Counted from the stretch's first letter, positions 35,204-46,070 are shown. The stretch: DNA of 64,000 nt from Alentia gelatinosa (GCA_950022655.1 OX465584.1:52186723-52250722); one strand, 5' to 3'. The notes: generated by a model not told the origin, from the sequence alone. Translations and numbers: made by a program.

Positions 35204-35460
35204 AGGAAGCGACTAGCTCCCATTATGTTCAGAAATAGATTTGATTGTGAGTTGGTTGATCGTGGATAAAGGGAAACCAGATTGGCTGATGAGATTAATT
35301 CTAAGATTTGTCCGACTCGTATAGTTATCGTATCCTCAGAGGTCTTTATATGTGTGAAGAGTTGTGTCACAATGTCGGTGTTGCGAACAGTGACACTACA
35401 GTGCCACTTGTGCCAGCGCTACTTGTGTTGTCAAAAAACTAATCAAGCTCAATCTATCTG
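35204..35460. other. Low-copy spacer
   Basis: Nothing recognised. Confidence 0.35.
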
Positions 35461-35519
35461 TATGGTGTCACAGACGCCATTTAAACATGTCACGAAACTA
35501 GTGAAACAGGTCCCTGGAC
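35461..35519 (+). mobile_element. Right end of GGGACCTGTTTCACTAG family
   Basis: atggtgtcacagac and catgtcacgaaactagtg aaacaggtccc match 44343-44381 and, reversed, 62093-62134. No left end nearby. Confidence 0.55.
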
Positions 35520-35562
35520 AGTTCAAGATGAAAGCCATTCTATGTGTCTGACCCGGGCGTTA

Positions 35563-35625
35563 AGGGGGTGCCCAGTTAAAATCAGGGTAATCTGAAGGTC
35601 TTGGGTTCAAACCCCAGACAAGCTT
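35563..35625 (+). mobile_element. tRNA-like / SINE fragment
   Basis: ggtcttgggttcaaacccc gives a B-box-like GGTTCAAACCC in a T-arm-like stem-loop, but the rest does not fold convincingly as a tRNA. Probably a SINE head remnant. Confidence 0.35.
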
Positions 35626-36330
35626 AAGTTTGTTGGGGTTTTTTCATTTAAAAAAAGTCTATTCTTATTTATTCAATGGAGAATAATAAAAGTATTTATT
35701 TAGATATGATTGTTAGAAGTTCTGATGGATACTATTCAAGCGTGTACATTGATTGTATTGTAGTTGGTTAAGCAACCAGCATAAGAAAGGACAACAATTG
35801 AGATGTCCTTCAAAAAGGAGAGATTTCAGTGTCGAAGTCAGGAAAATTATTTATTAAACAGTCTGGAAAGACATTTCAAGTCTCTGTCCTTCTGCCTGTC
35901 CTTTTCTTAGGACAATCCATGTTTATTTAACGTGGTCCCTCCTATGACAGTCCTAGGACTAACATATAACCGTCCTATGAAAATCCTTTCGCATATTAAA
36001 CGGCCGTCAGAATAACTCGTCTGCCAGAAAGATACAATAAACATGAATAAAAAAATATTCATTTCACAAGCCCTGCTGATCCATGGAAACTGGGAAAAGG
36101 ACAGTTAATAAATATTGTATCAATCCCTGTTCAGTCTAAAAACATCATCCTATCTGATGACACTTCGAAGCGACCGAAAGTGATTCATATTCTGGCGCGG
36201 ACTGAGGGATCAGTACACCAGCTTTTAACTCAGAAGGAAAGTTGACCAGTCCTGGAGGTATTCAACGTGTTACCTCTAATGTGGACAACGCATAGGCATT
36301 TGATACGATATGAATGCCAGTCCTAATACA
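35626..36330. other. Low-copy AT-rich spacer
   Basis: Nothing recognised. Confidence 0.4.
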
Positions 36331-36335
36331 CTATA

Positions 36336-36619
36336 AGGCCCGGCATCCACCTACTGTGATATGGCTCCGACGTGCTCTACGATGCACCTCCCGATAAAAA
36401 ATAAAAATCGCGTCGGAAGGTCCCCTAATATCGGAGCAGTTGACCACGTTTCTGCGATTAGACACCGATAAAAACCCCATACAATGCGTGGTGGATTGGC
36501 ATATCAAGACATATGTCTTCGATTTTGCACCTTCCCGATATGTCTCCGATATTTTCTTTTTGTATCAGTGCCATATCGGTAGGTCTAAATTTCTATCGTA
36601 GTAGGTGGACGCCAGGCCT
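36336..36619 (-). mobile_element. 284-bp MITE, copy 3
   Basis: Full length, TA-flanked, same orientation as 4853-5136. The left TIR has a single change (GGCATCCACC). Confidence 0.85.
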
Positions 36620-36642
36620 TAGTGTTGAATGAAAAACCTGTA

Positions 36643-37186
36643 CAATAAAACTTCGCTTCTGAGACACCCTACCTAAGGGGACACCTCGCTTAAGGGAACA
36701 TTTCGCTTAAAGGGGCACTTTGCTCGAACGGAAATCTTTCCTTCTATTTAGAGTTTGTTTTAACTCCGATTAAGGGGGCACTCCACTTAAGGGGACACCT
36801 TGCTTAAGGGGATAGTTATTTTAGTACAGGATGCTTCCTAACCCTGCTTTAGGGGCCACTTTGAAGGGACACCTTATCGAATCTAACGGGACAGTGTGAG
36901 AACAACACTCCAAATTATCTTGATAGCTTGTCTATGGTGTGTGTGTGAGGTGGGTAGGCCGGTGTCTAGAAATCAACGGCTTGTGTAGGCTCCTGTAGGC
37001 ATCAAGTAGGCGCCTGCTGAGTGTTTGTGTGGTTAAAACTGTGTCTCTAAGCCATGACATGTATAAAGGTCTTATATACTAGATAGCATAACCATCGGCA
37101 AACAGAAAACCTCGGTTAAGGGGACATTTCGCTTAAGGGGTCACTTTGCTCAGAACAGATGGTGTCGCTTAAGCGGGAATTTGCTG
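36643..37186 (+). mobile_element. Pogo-like TIR element
   Basis: TA-flanked ends caataaaacttcgcttctga.. and ..cttaagcgggaatttgctg are inverted relatives of the CAGTAAAACTC..AAGCAGAC ends at 41204-41299. The interior repeats cgcttaaggggacac several times. The CAGT(A/R)-AA terminus at TA is typical of pogo/Tigger-type Tc1/mariner elements (family knowledge); no transposase frame. Confidence 0.6.
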
Positions 37187-37235
37187 TATAAGGTTAACAC
37201 GTAAAGTATAAGTTAATTAACCTGGGACAGTTTAT

Positions 37236-37978
37236 TACTATAATATACATGTTATAAATGACCATGAGTTTGAAGCAGGTAATTACTGTACATTACTGCG
37301 ACAGTTTCCCTATATATCACGCCATATATACTTTGCCTAAAGGTTAGAGTGGTCACATATAGGTTTCCAGTGTACTGCAAAAACATTATCCATTCACTAT
37401 CTGCATGCTACTCACTGTGATACTGGCAAAGGAGCAGGGTCTCTGTGTCTTGGGAGCATGTCCAAGTGACCATAACCAATCATTCAAGAATACCTGATTG
37501 ACCTACTTGTGCTTGATATATTTGGATCCTAGACTCAGGCCGTTGAAGAACTTGCAAGTTGACTGGGTGTAAGTGGGTTACAGAAAACTATCCATAGACT
37601 GAATCTAACCCAAACCTTTTAATTGTTATTCAATTGTATATCAATGTATGAGAAAAAAGGGGTTGCCACATTTGCCGATTCAGGAAAAATAAATCGTTGG
37701 CCCTTTTATTAACATTAACAATTTAAACAATGATTAACAATATTTAAAACAATAATTTAAACAAAATTTAAAGATAGGAAAAGAAATGTTTAAACGTACA
37801 CGGAGGCACCTGTACCCAATGGCAGACAAAGAGCATGTTCAAACCCGCCAACTAGCATGTAAGGATCATGTGACCTGATTAATATTCATGAACTTGTGTC
37901 CTCCGAAATATATATCTATATAACCATAATTGCACACCCATTCATCCATGATGAACATATACTATTTGCTCCTAGTTG
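37236..37978 (+). repeat. Dispersed repeat, ~740 bp
   Basis: Starts tactataatatacatgttat and ends atttgctcctagtt. Related to minus-strand 30955-31300; its first ~69 bp recur at 38699-38766. Confidence 0.65.
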
Positions 37979-38689
37979 AGCGCGGGAAATCGCGCTCATA
38001 TACGTCATCTAGAGAATGCTCACACAGGCTTTCAGCTTACTGCAGAGAATCTAACACTTCACTCTCCATGCACCAACTATAAAGGCCTGGTAAAAGGATC
38101 AGGTACCCAGTATCCCTGCATCCCGTATCCCTGCCCCACTACTGACTTGGTTCCTTTAAATAGAACTTACATGGCTGACTGACCATGTGAAAGTGTGTGC
38201 ATTGTGGTGTAGCAAATCAACAGAAATCAGATATCAATGGACTATGATAATAGTGCCGAATATATGGATGTTCCAGATGAAGATGTCAAAAGATTTCTTA
38301 GAAGTAGAAGGAAAACAGATGACAAATATGTTAGTAAGAGGATTACCAAGGGCACTAGTACTCCAAATGAAGTACCTTCAAGCAAAACAAACTAAAGCGC
38401 ATCAAGTGCTAAGGGGCTATCAAAGAGCAAATTGAGTGGCATAGCTGACCTATTAGCCAGAGAAGTAGGGCAGTTGACCAAGACCCTAAATGAAAAAATC
38501 AGTCACAACCATGACAAGGTGAATGTGATCTGTAGTATGCTAGACCAGGCACAAGTCAAAATCAAAAACGTTAGCCAGAAAATGACAAACATCTCAAAAG
38601 AAATATACCAAAGTATTGATATTCTCTTACTTTTATTTCATGAGATTTTGGTATACCGCGCTCTTCCATTATGAATGGAAATAACATAT
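37979..38689 (+). mobile_element. ~710-bp insertion carrying a decayed ORF
   Basis: It lies between two copies of GCTCCTAGTT (37969-37978 and 38690-38699). The related locus at about 30964 has that sequence only once, as expected for an empty site. GAGCGCGG at the left border has its complement CCGCGCTC near the right border (38657-38664). Class unknown. Confidence 0.55.
38237..38674 (+). pseudogene. Decayed or stop-interrupted small ORF, unknown family
   Basis: An ATG at 38237 opens 52 codons rich in Asp, Lys, Arg and Ser (it starts MDYDNSAEYMDVPDEDVKRF). These end at a TAA (38393-38395), after which the same frame continues without a stop to TGA at 38672-38674. The downstream part (SKLSGIADLLAREVGQLTKT and following) is Lys/Asn/Gln-rich with spaced Ile, Val, Leu and Met, suggesting an amphipathic or coiled-coil helix. 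The last ~14 codons are hydrophobic and may be non-coding. The composition is far more protein-like than any other frame in the window. I do not recognise the family. It sits inside a ~710-bp insertion with target-duplication-like flanks, so a short protein of a mobile element, or a gene fragment carried by one, is the likeliest source. Readthrough of TAA or an intron removing it cannot be excluded. Confidence 0.35.
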
Positions 38690-38698
38690 GCTCCTAGT

Positions 38699-38766
38699 TA
38701 CTATAATACACCCGTTATAAATGTCCACGAGTTTGAGGCAGGTAATTGCTGTAAATAACTGCTGTG
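38699..38766 (+). repeat. Partial second copy of the 37236 repeat
   Basis: tactataatacacccgttat and gagtttgaggcaggtaatt match 37236-37304. It directly follows the 38690-38699 flank, so the insertion sits at a repeat-unit junction. Confidence 0.65.
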
Positions 38767-39126
38767 TTTTCCCCACATCAGTTTATTGATAGGGCCGGTC
38801 CGTTTACGTAGTCTATCTGCAGACGCATTACCGTGGTTTATTGATCGGGACCCGCCAGTGGCCGTATCGTACTGACCGCTGGGTGGCGCGGTTTGCTGGT
38901 CAAGGGGCGTCTGTTGCTGAGATCTATAGCTCGTGGGGGTATCGTAGATTCATTACACCTGCACCCAGCCAACCAGACTCCAATACAAGAATTAGTCGAG
39001 GCAGGCAAAGGTCAGACTGTGGCGATACACGCGCTGTGAGGTAAAGTGCAGCGTCCCCATTGAGGTCCGCTGTCTGCATCCTGAACAACCCCCTGACATT
39101 TCAACCTGGTCGGCGTCGCACAAATT
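38767..39126. other. Low-copy spacer
   Basis: Nothing recognised. Confidence 0.35.
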
Positions 39127-39239
39127 AGCTCCCGGCGTTTACACCAGACGATAATTGGAGGCGATTTTTGAATTTAGCACCACCTGACGACATTCAGCTG
39201 TAAAAAGTTAGAAACCGTCTAGTGTAAATGCCGAGAGCA
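39127..39239. mobile_element. 113-bp MITE (GCATTTACACTAGACG ends)
   Basis: gctcccggcgtttacaccag and cgtctagtgtaaatgccgag agc are inverted repeats. Additional single ends (cgtctagtgtaaaagctc at about 39378 and cgtctagtgtgaacgccgag at about 39868) lie downstream, suggesting nested or multi-ended structures. Confidence 0.65.
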
Positions 39240-39464
39240 TGGCGACCTGCAGATCGTCTGATTATGTCGGTTTATGCAATTTGGCACGCTCTAATGCCGG
39301 CGATGATTTCAATCCAGCTTGAATTGGTCGTCTTCGCAGTTGGCGATTAATCTCCGAGGTTCATTTTTAGAATAAGTCGTCTAGTGTAAAAGCTCAAGAA
39401 AACTCTTTGGTCGATGACTATTGTGGCTGATAATGCATAATCAAGCACCATCTGACAACTATTG

Positions 39465-39835
39465 GCTAGAAGATCTATTGGGTGGGGATTTAGCTCAGGC
39501 ACTGGACCTCGAGTCCCACTGCAGCCACTCTTCTCCTTCCCCCCAAGCAGTGGTAGATTTACTGCTATATCAAAGGCCAATCGTTTTCATACGTTGTCTA
39601 TGTGGTGTTGTGTGCAGCCATCTTTCTCCTTCATCCCCAGCAGTGGTAGATTTACTGATATATCAAGGCCAATCGTTCTCATACTATGTCTATGTGGTGT
39701 GGGAACTCTCACCTCGGTAAGTGTATAGGGGTGGGATTTCTACCTAAATTCATCTCATACATTCGATGACCATCGAGCCCAAAGTAAATCTAATATGATC
39801 ATACCCAAACAACAACAACAACAACAACAACCATC
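39465..39835 (+). mobile_element. tRNA-derived SINE, copy with doubled body
   Basis: The degenerate head ggggatttagctcaggcac (A-box-like TAGCTCAG) precedes a body with tctccttccccc, gcagtggtagatttactg and atatcaaaggccaatcg. That body is immediately repeated (about 39522-39613 and 39614-39702, ~90 bp each). The tail ends in (CAA)n at about 39810-39830. The body matches the minus strand at 43206-43300. Confidence 0.65.
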
Positions 39836-39930
39836 AACCAGGCGATCTACAGTAGTCAGGTTTTTAGTCGTCTAGTGTGAACGCCGAGTAACGGTCTTGT
39901 CCCTTTTACTCTTTCTACGTGTTTAAAGCT
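39836..39930. other. Spacer with a solo MITE end
   Basis: Carries cgtctagtgtgaacgccgag. Confidence 0.4.
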
Positions 39931-40142
39931 GGAAACACACCAAGTGAGTAATCCAGCGATTTCCGGAATCGCCAACACAAAATGGCAAATATGTGCACTA
40001 TTACTCTATATTTCACATTATTTTTGCTTCCGAGACACTAACTTATGGGTGGGAGATATTACTGTAAAATTATTTTTCACATATATGCTATTTTGTGTTG
40101 GCGATTACAGAGATCGCTGCCTTGACTCGCTTGATGTGTCCT
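39931..40142. mobile_element. ~212-bp MITE with ~64-bp TIRs
   Basis: The left arm (aaacacaccaagtgagtaat.. to ..atcgccaacacaaaatgg) and the right arm (..ttttgtgttggcgattac to actcgcttgatgtgtcc) are imperfect inverted repeats over about 64 bp. No ORF. Confidence 0.75.
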
Positions 40143-40545
40143 CGGTATTAGATCGGTTGCGCCACGTCAGCAAATAAGAGGACAAAATCAAATGTTATTA
40201 TGATGAGGTCACATTTCTTCATGAATAAGATCAGATATGAACCATTAATATTCCAAAACATGATTGCGAATATGTTGATGAATTCTAAAACATCTAAAAA
40301 CGATCAGATATAATGAGAGATTTGTAAAAGGCCGGGTGGGACGTGATGGTCTGCGACCTTTCCGTTTCATATGACGCACTACAAATAAGGGCATCGTCTT
40401 TCTAAATGGAGGACCGGATTTTCTTCAAATCCCATTATCTAAAATTAATACCACTAAAAATCGCCTTGATATTGGGTTTATTTGATGTCAGCATCACTGA
40501 TTGCCTACAGATCAAATTCAGCGGGCGTTATGGTGGAATGCTGTG
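40143..40545. other. Low-copy AT-rich spacer
   Basis: Nothing recognised. Confidence 0.4.
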
Positions 40546-40865
40546 TCTGAGTGTCCATAGAAAACACACAGGGAGTGTTTATCACCATATCGGGAGCATA
40601 TATCTATACCCAACTCATATAAAGTGTCAATAGAAGACACATAGGGTGTGTGTATCACCATACATGGAGCATGCATATATATCCACCCAATACAAAGTGT
40701 CCGTAGAAAACACATGGGGAGTGTGTATCACCATACCCGGAGAATACAGATATATCCAACTCATACAAAGTGTCCATAGTAAACACATAGGGAGTGTGTT
40801 TGAACATACCCGGAGCATATAGATAAATCCACCTAATACAAAGTGTCCATAGTAAGTACACAAAG
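40545..40865 (-). repeat. Family B internal module, about four tandem copies
   Basis: Repeats of aaagtgtccatagaaaacac, a gggagtgtgtatcaccatac block and cggagcatanagatatatcca at a ~87-bp spacing. The module occurs once in the units at 1383 and 33437 and about three times at 4550-4745. Confidence 0.8.
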
Positions 40866-41203
40866 AGTGAATTGCATATAATTCAATGATATCAGCATGT
40901 TGGTAATCCGATTTAAGCACAAAGACCGAGATTTAACGATGTCACGTATTTTTTGGAATTATACATAATGAAGGATTCCTTCTTTTTTTTCCTTTTTTTC
41001 TAAATATTTTATCCATCCTGTATCTTACGTATTTGCTGGAATTATGCATAATCGATTATTTTTATTCATTTATAAAGCCTTGATGTATCAGAAGGCGCTC
41101 AAAGAGAAAACGAAATCTCTTCACCAAGCCATGAAAAATATGACGAGGGCGCTTTTTTTTTTTTTTTTTTTTTTTTTTTGCTATATCAAAGGTGGCAGAC
41201 ATA
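40866..41203. other. AT-rich spacer with poly-T
   Basis: Poly-T at 41153-41179; no gene. Confidence 0.5.
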
Positions 41204-41299
41204 CAGTAAAACTCTGCATAAGCAGACACTCTCCGATCCGGGCCAAAGTGGCTGCTTACGCGGGGTGTCTGCTTACGCGGGGTTTCCAGGTTTTTACTG
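41204..41299. mobile_element. 96-bp pogo-like MITE
   Basis: TA-CAGTAAAACTCTGCATAAGC at the left; the right end reads gtctgcttacgcgggg then tttccaggtttttactg. The ends are inverted repeats. Confidence 0.65.
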
Positions 41300-41540
41300 G
41301 CTATACATTTAATGCATCCCTGACATCAGGAGCTTTAATTTGATACTAAATACACAAACCTTTCATAATTTCTATCAAGGTTCATCTATTTAAAAAAAAA
41401 AAAAAAAAAATCTTCTAAAATCGTTTTTTCTGATGCGCGCGGTGATGAGAAACAAGTTGGTTTTTTTTTGAGTGGCCTAACCTAAAGGAGAAGATATGAC
41501 AAGGCTTATACAGTTTTCCCATTCAAACTTTAGAAAATAG
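41300..41540. other. AT-rich spacer with poly-A
   Basis: Poly-A at about 41392-41410. Confidence 0.5.
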
Positions 41541-41770
41541 AGTAAAGACGAAACCAACAAGTTTTGGTAAAAGTCGCCAATCTCCACAAGTTTGATGCGG
41601 AGGGAATATCACGTAGCGTTCAAACGAGTTGGAGAACGATTTCTTTGACCAAAACGTGTTGCTGACTGTACTTATTTCACTCCTGTACACACTAAAAGAA
41701 TGGACACAGGATATTGACCATGGAGAACGGACTGTCATACTCGTAGGGGCATGGAGAACGAGGGTGTCCG
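41541..41770 (+). mobile_element. Hairpin-family A element, loop deleted
   Basis: Arms around 41557-41602 and 41605-41655 abut (tttgatgcggagggaatatc) without the usual loop. The right part has tatttcactcctgta and ggagaacggactg as at 24.8 kb. Confidence 0.6.
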
Positions 41771-41819
41771 ATGTAACTTAAGCATGTGAGACAAGAATAC
41801 TAGTGCAGGCTTCCCAGTG

Positions 41820-42335
41820 AAACCTTAAAAACCTATAAAACCTATAAAGACCTATATTTAGATTCTTTAGCCTTTATTTTTTTTGATAACCTATATAACC
41901 TATAGAAACCTATATTTTTCACTGTCATGCAGTTTGATGTGTACAGGAAATTTTAGAAGTTAACTGGACACAAAGTCAGATTGTCAAATAACAAGAAATC
42001 CACATTATTAGTATATTTAAAAGATCTTAAAAATGTTTAAGAATCAACAATTTTTATGACTTCTTGCCAGTCTTGTTTGCATGTTGGAAGTTCAGCACAC
42101 ACATGTGCGTACTGGGTAAAACCAGATGTGCCAGACATCCTGACGTCCTGCAATGTACTACTAGGTACATTTCTTTAATAGATTAGCAACTGAAAATAAG
42201 TGATTCACTATATTTAGACTCCATCGCAATGAATATGTCAACCCTAAAAACCTATAAAACCCCATGTTTTTGGCATTGAAAAACCTGTAAAAACCTATAT
42301 TTTGATTTTCAAAACCTATTAAAAAACGTATATTG
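41820..42335. repeat. AACCTATA-rich low-complexity repeats
   Basis: Two clusters (41820-41920 and 42240-42335) of aaacctataaaacctata-type runs separated by ordinary AT-rich DNA. Confidence 0.7.
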
Positions 42336-42990
42336 AGGAAGAGTGGTACTGGGAGGTCTGCTAGTGGTGAGATAAACCTTTTCATAAAATATGTCTCTGC
42401 TATTTATTACGGAAATGGATAATTCTTACGATACTTAATTTTGTTTAGTTTAGGGCTGGACTATGAGACTCTATGGTATGAATCGACTGAAATTATTCCA
42501 AATGGTCCAAATCAACTTCACATGGGTGAGAGCAGTGGTACAGATAAAGGCAACGAAAATATGGTCCCCAATGTGGCTAAATACTGGGACATGCCGTCAA
42601 AATGGCCGTCAAAACGGGCGACACAGATGCGTTGGTCTCTGTATGAATGACCTCAGGGTCTGGGGCTAGGAATGACAGTGAGTGTCAAACGTCGGGACCC
42701 TGGAGAAAAGTGTACATTCAGCTTCTCCAGACGGGTCAGATGCAGCCTTTCAGCCTCAACAGACCGCCCGGGGGCACACGAGGCGGCCTGACAAGAGTCT
42801 GGCCCAGTCTAACAGAGCTGGGTGCTGATTGGCTGGCGGTGGGATTTTTCTAGTTGGCCACGCTAAGAATAGATCGTATTCAAACCAAAGGAAACCCAAA
42901 CAAAATTCACATGTTCAAGCTGTGAGATGAATAAACTCACATATAAACGAAGCAAATTCACAATCTACTTAGGTTGAAGTGTATGAGGCA
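42336..42990. other. Low-copy spacer
   Basis: Short overlapping frames near 42441-42853; no family recognised. Confidence 0.35.
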
Positions 42991-42999
42991 TACAGCGCG

Positions 43000-43384
43000 A
43001 GGGACTGTTGATGTATCTGAAGGGTTTTTTTCCACGAACCATCGGAGACCGTACCTGAAACCCAACAACCAAACCAGGGTCAGTGCGTAATGTCCAAAGG
43101 CAGAGGAATCCATATACACAAAGATTTCTACATAGGTTATTGACTTTCATTCCCAAACCTTTGAACAATGTATGAATCTTGTCTAACTGAGCGATAATTT
43201 TACTCCCCCCACCACATAGACATGGTATAAGAAGGATTGGCCTTTGATATGGCAGTAAATCTACCAAGCGCTGCTGGGGGTGAAGGAGAAAAGTGCCTGC
43301 AGTGGATCTCCAATCAACAAAGTCTGACAACTTTGGGATTACAAGTCCAGTGCTCTTTACCACTGAGCTAACTTCCCGCCCGGT
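43000..43384 (-). mobile_element. tRNA-derived SINE, copy with intact head
   Basis: On the minus strand from about 43384, ggcgggaagttagctcagtg gtaaagagcactgg gives a clear A box and D-arm. An anticodon-arm-like segment follows (cttgtaatcc; TGT in anticodon position if folded as a tRNA). The body with tctccttcacccccagcag and tggtagatttactgccatat matches 39522-39702. The 3' end was not located. Confidence 0.65.
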
Positions 43385-43520
43385 CGCTTTTGTTATGCTT
43401 GCGTGCAAGCATATATCCGGTCTGCACCACGATGAGGCAAGGCGCCCAAGAGGGTGAACAGATTGCTAATTGCTGTCTACACCAGCAGACCCTGCATCCG
43501 GGCAGCTATGAGCCTTCCTT

Positions 43521-43890
43521 ATACGGCATATATCCTATGATCCATGGGCGCCGCAATGACGCCCCCCGAGTAGGTGTTCTTCACTAAAGGAGGTGAAATG
43601 TAGCTATTCTTCACTAATGGAGGTGCAAAAGAAGTGAATGATAATTGGGAAATGTCACTTTTCTTGCCTTGCTCACATATGTAAATAAAGTGTCCCATGT
43701 AAAAAACATCATGTACTGGCTTTTAGCATTATATCTTCCTGCTCTGGGATCAGTGTAGAGAGTCAAGGGGACCATGGTAAAATATTGAAAGGCAGTTGAA
43801 TTTCGTAAGAACAAAGAGTGAGAATACAAGGTTTGTCCCCCGACCACATAGTGACTGCTTCGTGAACTAACAATGGCTCTGTCCCCTATA
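43521..43890 (-). mobile_element. ~370-bp dispersed element, copy 2
   Basis: Reverse-strand homologue of 16894-17275 over its whole length. No ATGGGTGGC minisatellite flanks this copy. Confidence 0.75.
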
Positions 43891-44115
43891 CTCCAGACTC
43901 CAACAGGCCTACTTTGATCCGTGAACGACGCCTGGTGAATGTTGGCCGCACCACAAGCTATCTTCCCAATGGCGTGTCTGACCCCTCTTCCTGCAGCGAA
44001 CGCCTTACGCTTAGATAAAGTGTGATAGGAGAAGCTTTCCCTTTGGGCGGTCTGCTGACTGGCAGGCTATGGATGGTGGTCAGACCTGCCTGATGTTTGT
44101 ACTGGGTTGAGATCT
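43891..44115. other. Low-copy spacer
   Basis: Nothing recognised. Confidence 0.4.
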
Positions 44116-44293
44116 GGGACCTGTTTCACTAGTTTCGTGCCATGACTTATTGTCTAGATGGCGTCTAGATGGTGTGTCCAGTTTCATAAGAACTAGACAT
44201 TAGACTTCGTTTTTTCCGTTCTTGATTGCACTGTTGGTGCCGCTTTTCATATCTGTCTAACACTTTTGTCGTGAAACTAGTGAAACAGGTCCC
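44116..44293. mobile_element. 178-bp MITE (GGGACCTGTTTCACTAG ends)
   Basis: gggacctgtttcactagttt cgtg and its reverse complement bound the element. Solo ends of the same family occur at 35500, 44360 and 62093. Confidence 0.8.
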
Positions 44294-44339
44294 ATGATGT
44301 GTAGATTTGGCTAATTCTTATGTCAACCCCAATGTTTGA

Positions 44340-44382
44340 ATGGTGTCACAGACATGTCACGAAACTAGTGAAACAGGTCCCT
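44340..44382 (+). mobile_element. Solo right end of GGGACCTGTTTCACTAG family
   Basis: ggtgtcacagacatgtcacg aaactagtgaaacaggtccc matches the 35.5-kb and 62.1-kb ends. Confidence 0.6.
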
Positions 44383-44579
44383 GGTTCTACCAGCACGATG
44401 GATTGCCATATTAAACTTTGGTATGTCTTCATGTCAAGACTTGGAAAGACTGAAAACATCTTGATCCAGGGATTTGTTCATCATGTGATGTAAAGTTTAC
44501 CTCACAAATTTGGAAGCTCTAGCCCATGTCCCTATTCTGTCAGGGCTATGCTCCATATTGATGTCCATAAACTGCTGAA

Positions 44580-44940
44580 ACAAATTTCCACTGGCCGACG
44601 AGAATGGCTCCGATTAATTGAGTTCTCCCAAAAGTCAGTTAGTGGTGGCCAATGACTGCACGTCGCTATCTAATAATTGGTGTATGCCTTGTTTCTGCTG
44701 CATTTGACAGGTCCATACTGGCAGAACTATCCTTCAAACCCAATGACCATCACTGACAATTTCAAACCCCTTTGATTCTGTCATTCGTCGACCAAGTCAG
44801 TCGGTGGTGGCCTAATTGCATTATCTATTCACAATAAAGTGGAGAACACTTCTCTGCATGTCTCTTCCCATTCACCGATCTGGCGTTGGTGGTTTCCAAC
44901 TGCAGATCAGTTGCGAGTAGTCGAGTAGTGGAAAATGGCT
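44580..44940. mobile_element. ~360-bp TIR element (TTTCCACTGGCCGAC ends)
   Basis: atttccactggccgacgag at the left and cgagtagtcgagtagtggaa a at the right are inverted relatives. gccattttccaccggccgac at 62033 and gtagatcggtggcgg at 18913 are related ends. Confidence 0.5.
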
Positions 44941-45424
44941 TTTTCTTTCAGTACTCTACATTTGCTACATCATACTTATCTATTCTTTTTCCTACTTATT
45001 TTCACTTGGACCTGTGTAAACTGATTTGAATTGAAATTTGAATTACATGGGGCATACCGTTGAGCCAATTAACACTAATGGTGGATTAATACAAGATGAC
45101 TGTGACAGGGCTCTGCAAGAGAGAAGACCTGAATCCATTGACTGCTGTAGAGAAGACTACGCCGCAGGTAGTCCCTGGCCTGACTACATCCCCAATTATC
45201 ACCCGCAGTAACCATTGGTCATGTCATGGTAGTGAACAGCTCTATGTAGCACATCTCACCTACCACTCCTGTCCACCCCATCACTTTCTGCTTTCAACTC
45301 TTCTGTGGGCACCCTTTCTTTTTTAAAGGTTTTTATTTATCCTGGAGGAAATCGATTAGGGATAGTATCGTTCCCTATCTTCCAGCGGCTCCAGCGAAGA
45401 GATCTCTCGTCAGCAACTGCCCAG
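44941..45424. other. Low-copy spacer before the giant element
   Basis: Nothing recognised. Confidence 0.4.
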
Positions 45425-45449
45425 TTAAGGCCTACATCCACCAAAGTTG

Positions 45450-45830
45450 ATAAATCCGTCCGTCAAAAAAAGTCGACTAAAGTTGACGGATTTCAGTATC
45501 CGTCAGCAGTGGAAGAGTAATTCTCCGTCGACGTTTCACTATTCCGTCGGGTAAACTTGTACGGATCCTTCATTCTCTCTTCCACCTAGCCAAAAAGTCT
45601 GCTATCCGTCAGCCTTTGTATATAATTAGCTGTACGGATTTTGGTGGAAGTCATTTTTTCCGTTCACCGTCCCTGTTTAGTCTGTGAAATACCAACGGAA
45701 TACCCACAAATTTTAAATTCCAACGGACGGATCCAATATCAAACCATGTTTGATATTTTTCCCCGTCAATGGATACCTACTCCGTCCGTCCAAAAATGCT
45801 ATCTGCCCTCCCTGCCTGGGGGTCGTTGCA
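45450..45830. other. Left subterminal domain with TCCGTC motifs
   Basis: At least ten TCCGTC/GACGGA/ACGGAT motifs in both orientations are spread over ~350 bp. This domain is followed by tgcctgggggtcgttgcata, which recurs with changes at 51148-51167 beside the second GC array. Confidence 0.7.
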
Positions 45831-45835
45831 TAAAC

Positions 45836-46070
45836 GGGCCCGGTTTGGTCCCGGGCCGGGTTTGGTCCCGGGCCGGGTTTGGTCCCGGGCCGGGTTTGAT
45901 CCCGGGCCGGGTTTGGTCCCGGGCCAGACCGGTTTGATCCCGGGCCGGGTTTGATCCCGGGCCGGGTATGGTCCCGGGCCGGGTTTGGTCCCGGGCCGGG
46001 TTTGATCCCGGGCCGGGTTTGGTCCCGGGCCGGGTTTGGTCCCGGGCCGGGTATGGTCCCGGGCCCGGTT
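45836..46070. repeat. 17-bp array, GGTCCCGGGCCGGGTTT type
   Basis: Tandem 17-mers with TGATC/TGGTC variants; leads directly into the next array. Confidence 0.95.

Noticed and set aside
34915..35370. 151-codon minus frame as a gene
   Set aside because: Overlaps the 35136 hairpin and has no recognisable motif; likely chance.
37236..38766. LTR retrotransposon bounded by ~69-bp direct repeats
   Set aside because: The repeats lack TG..CA ends, primer-binding site and polypurine tract; a tandem dispersed repeat with an insertion at the junction explains them better.
43320..43384. Possible functional tRNA gene on the minus strand
   Set aside because: The A box and D-arm are good, but no acceptor closure or B box follows at tRNA distance and the body matches a SINE.
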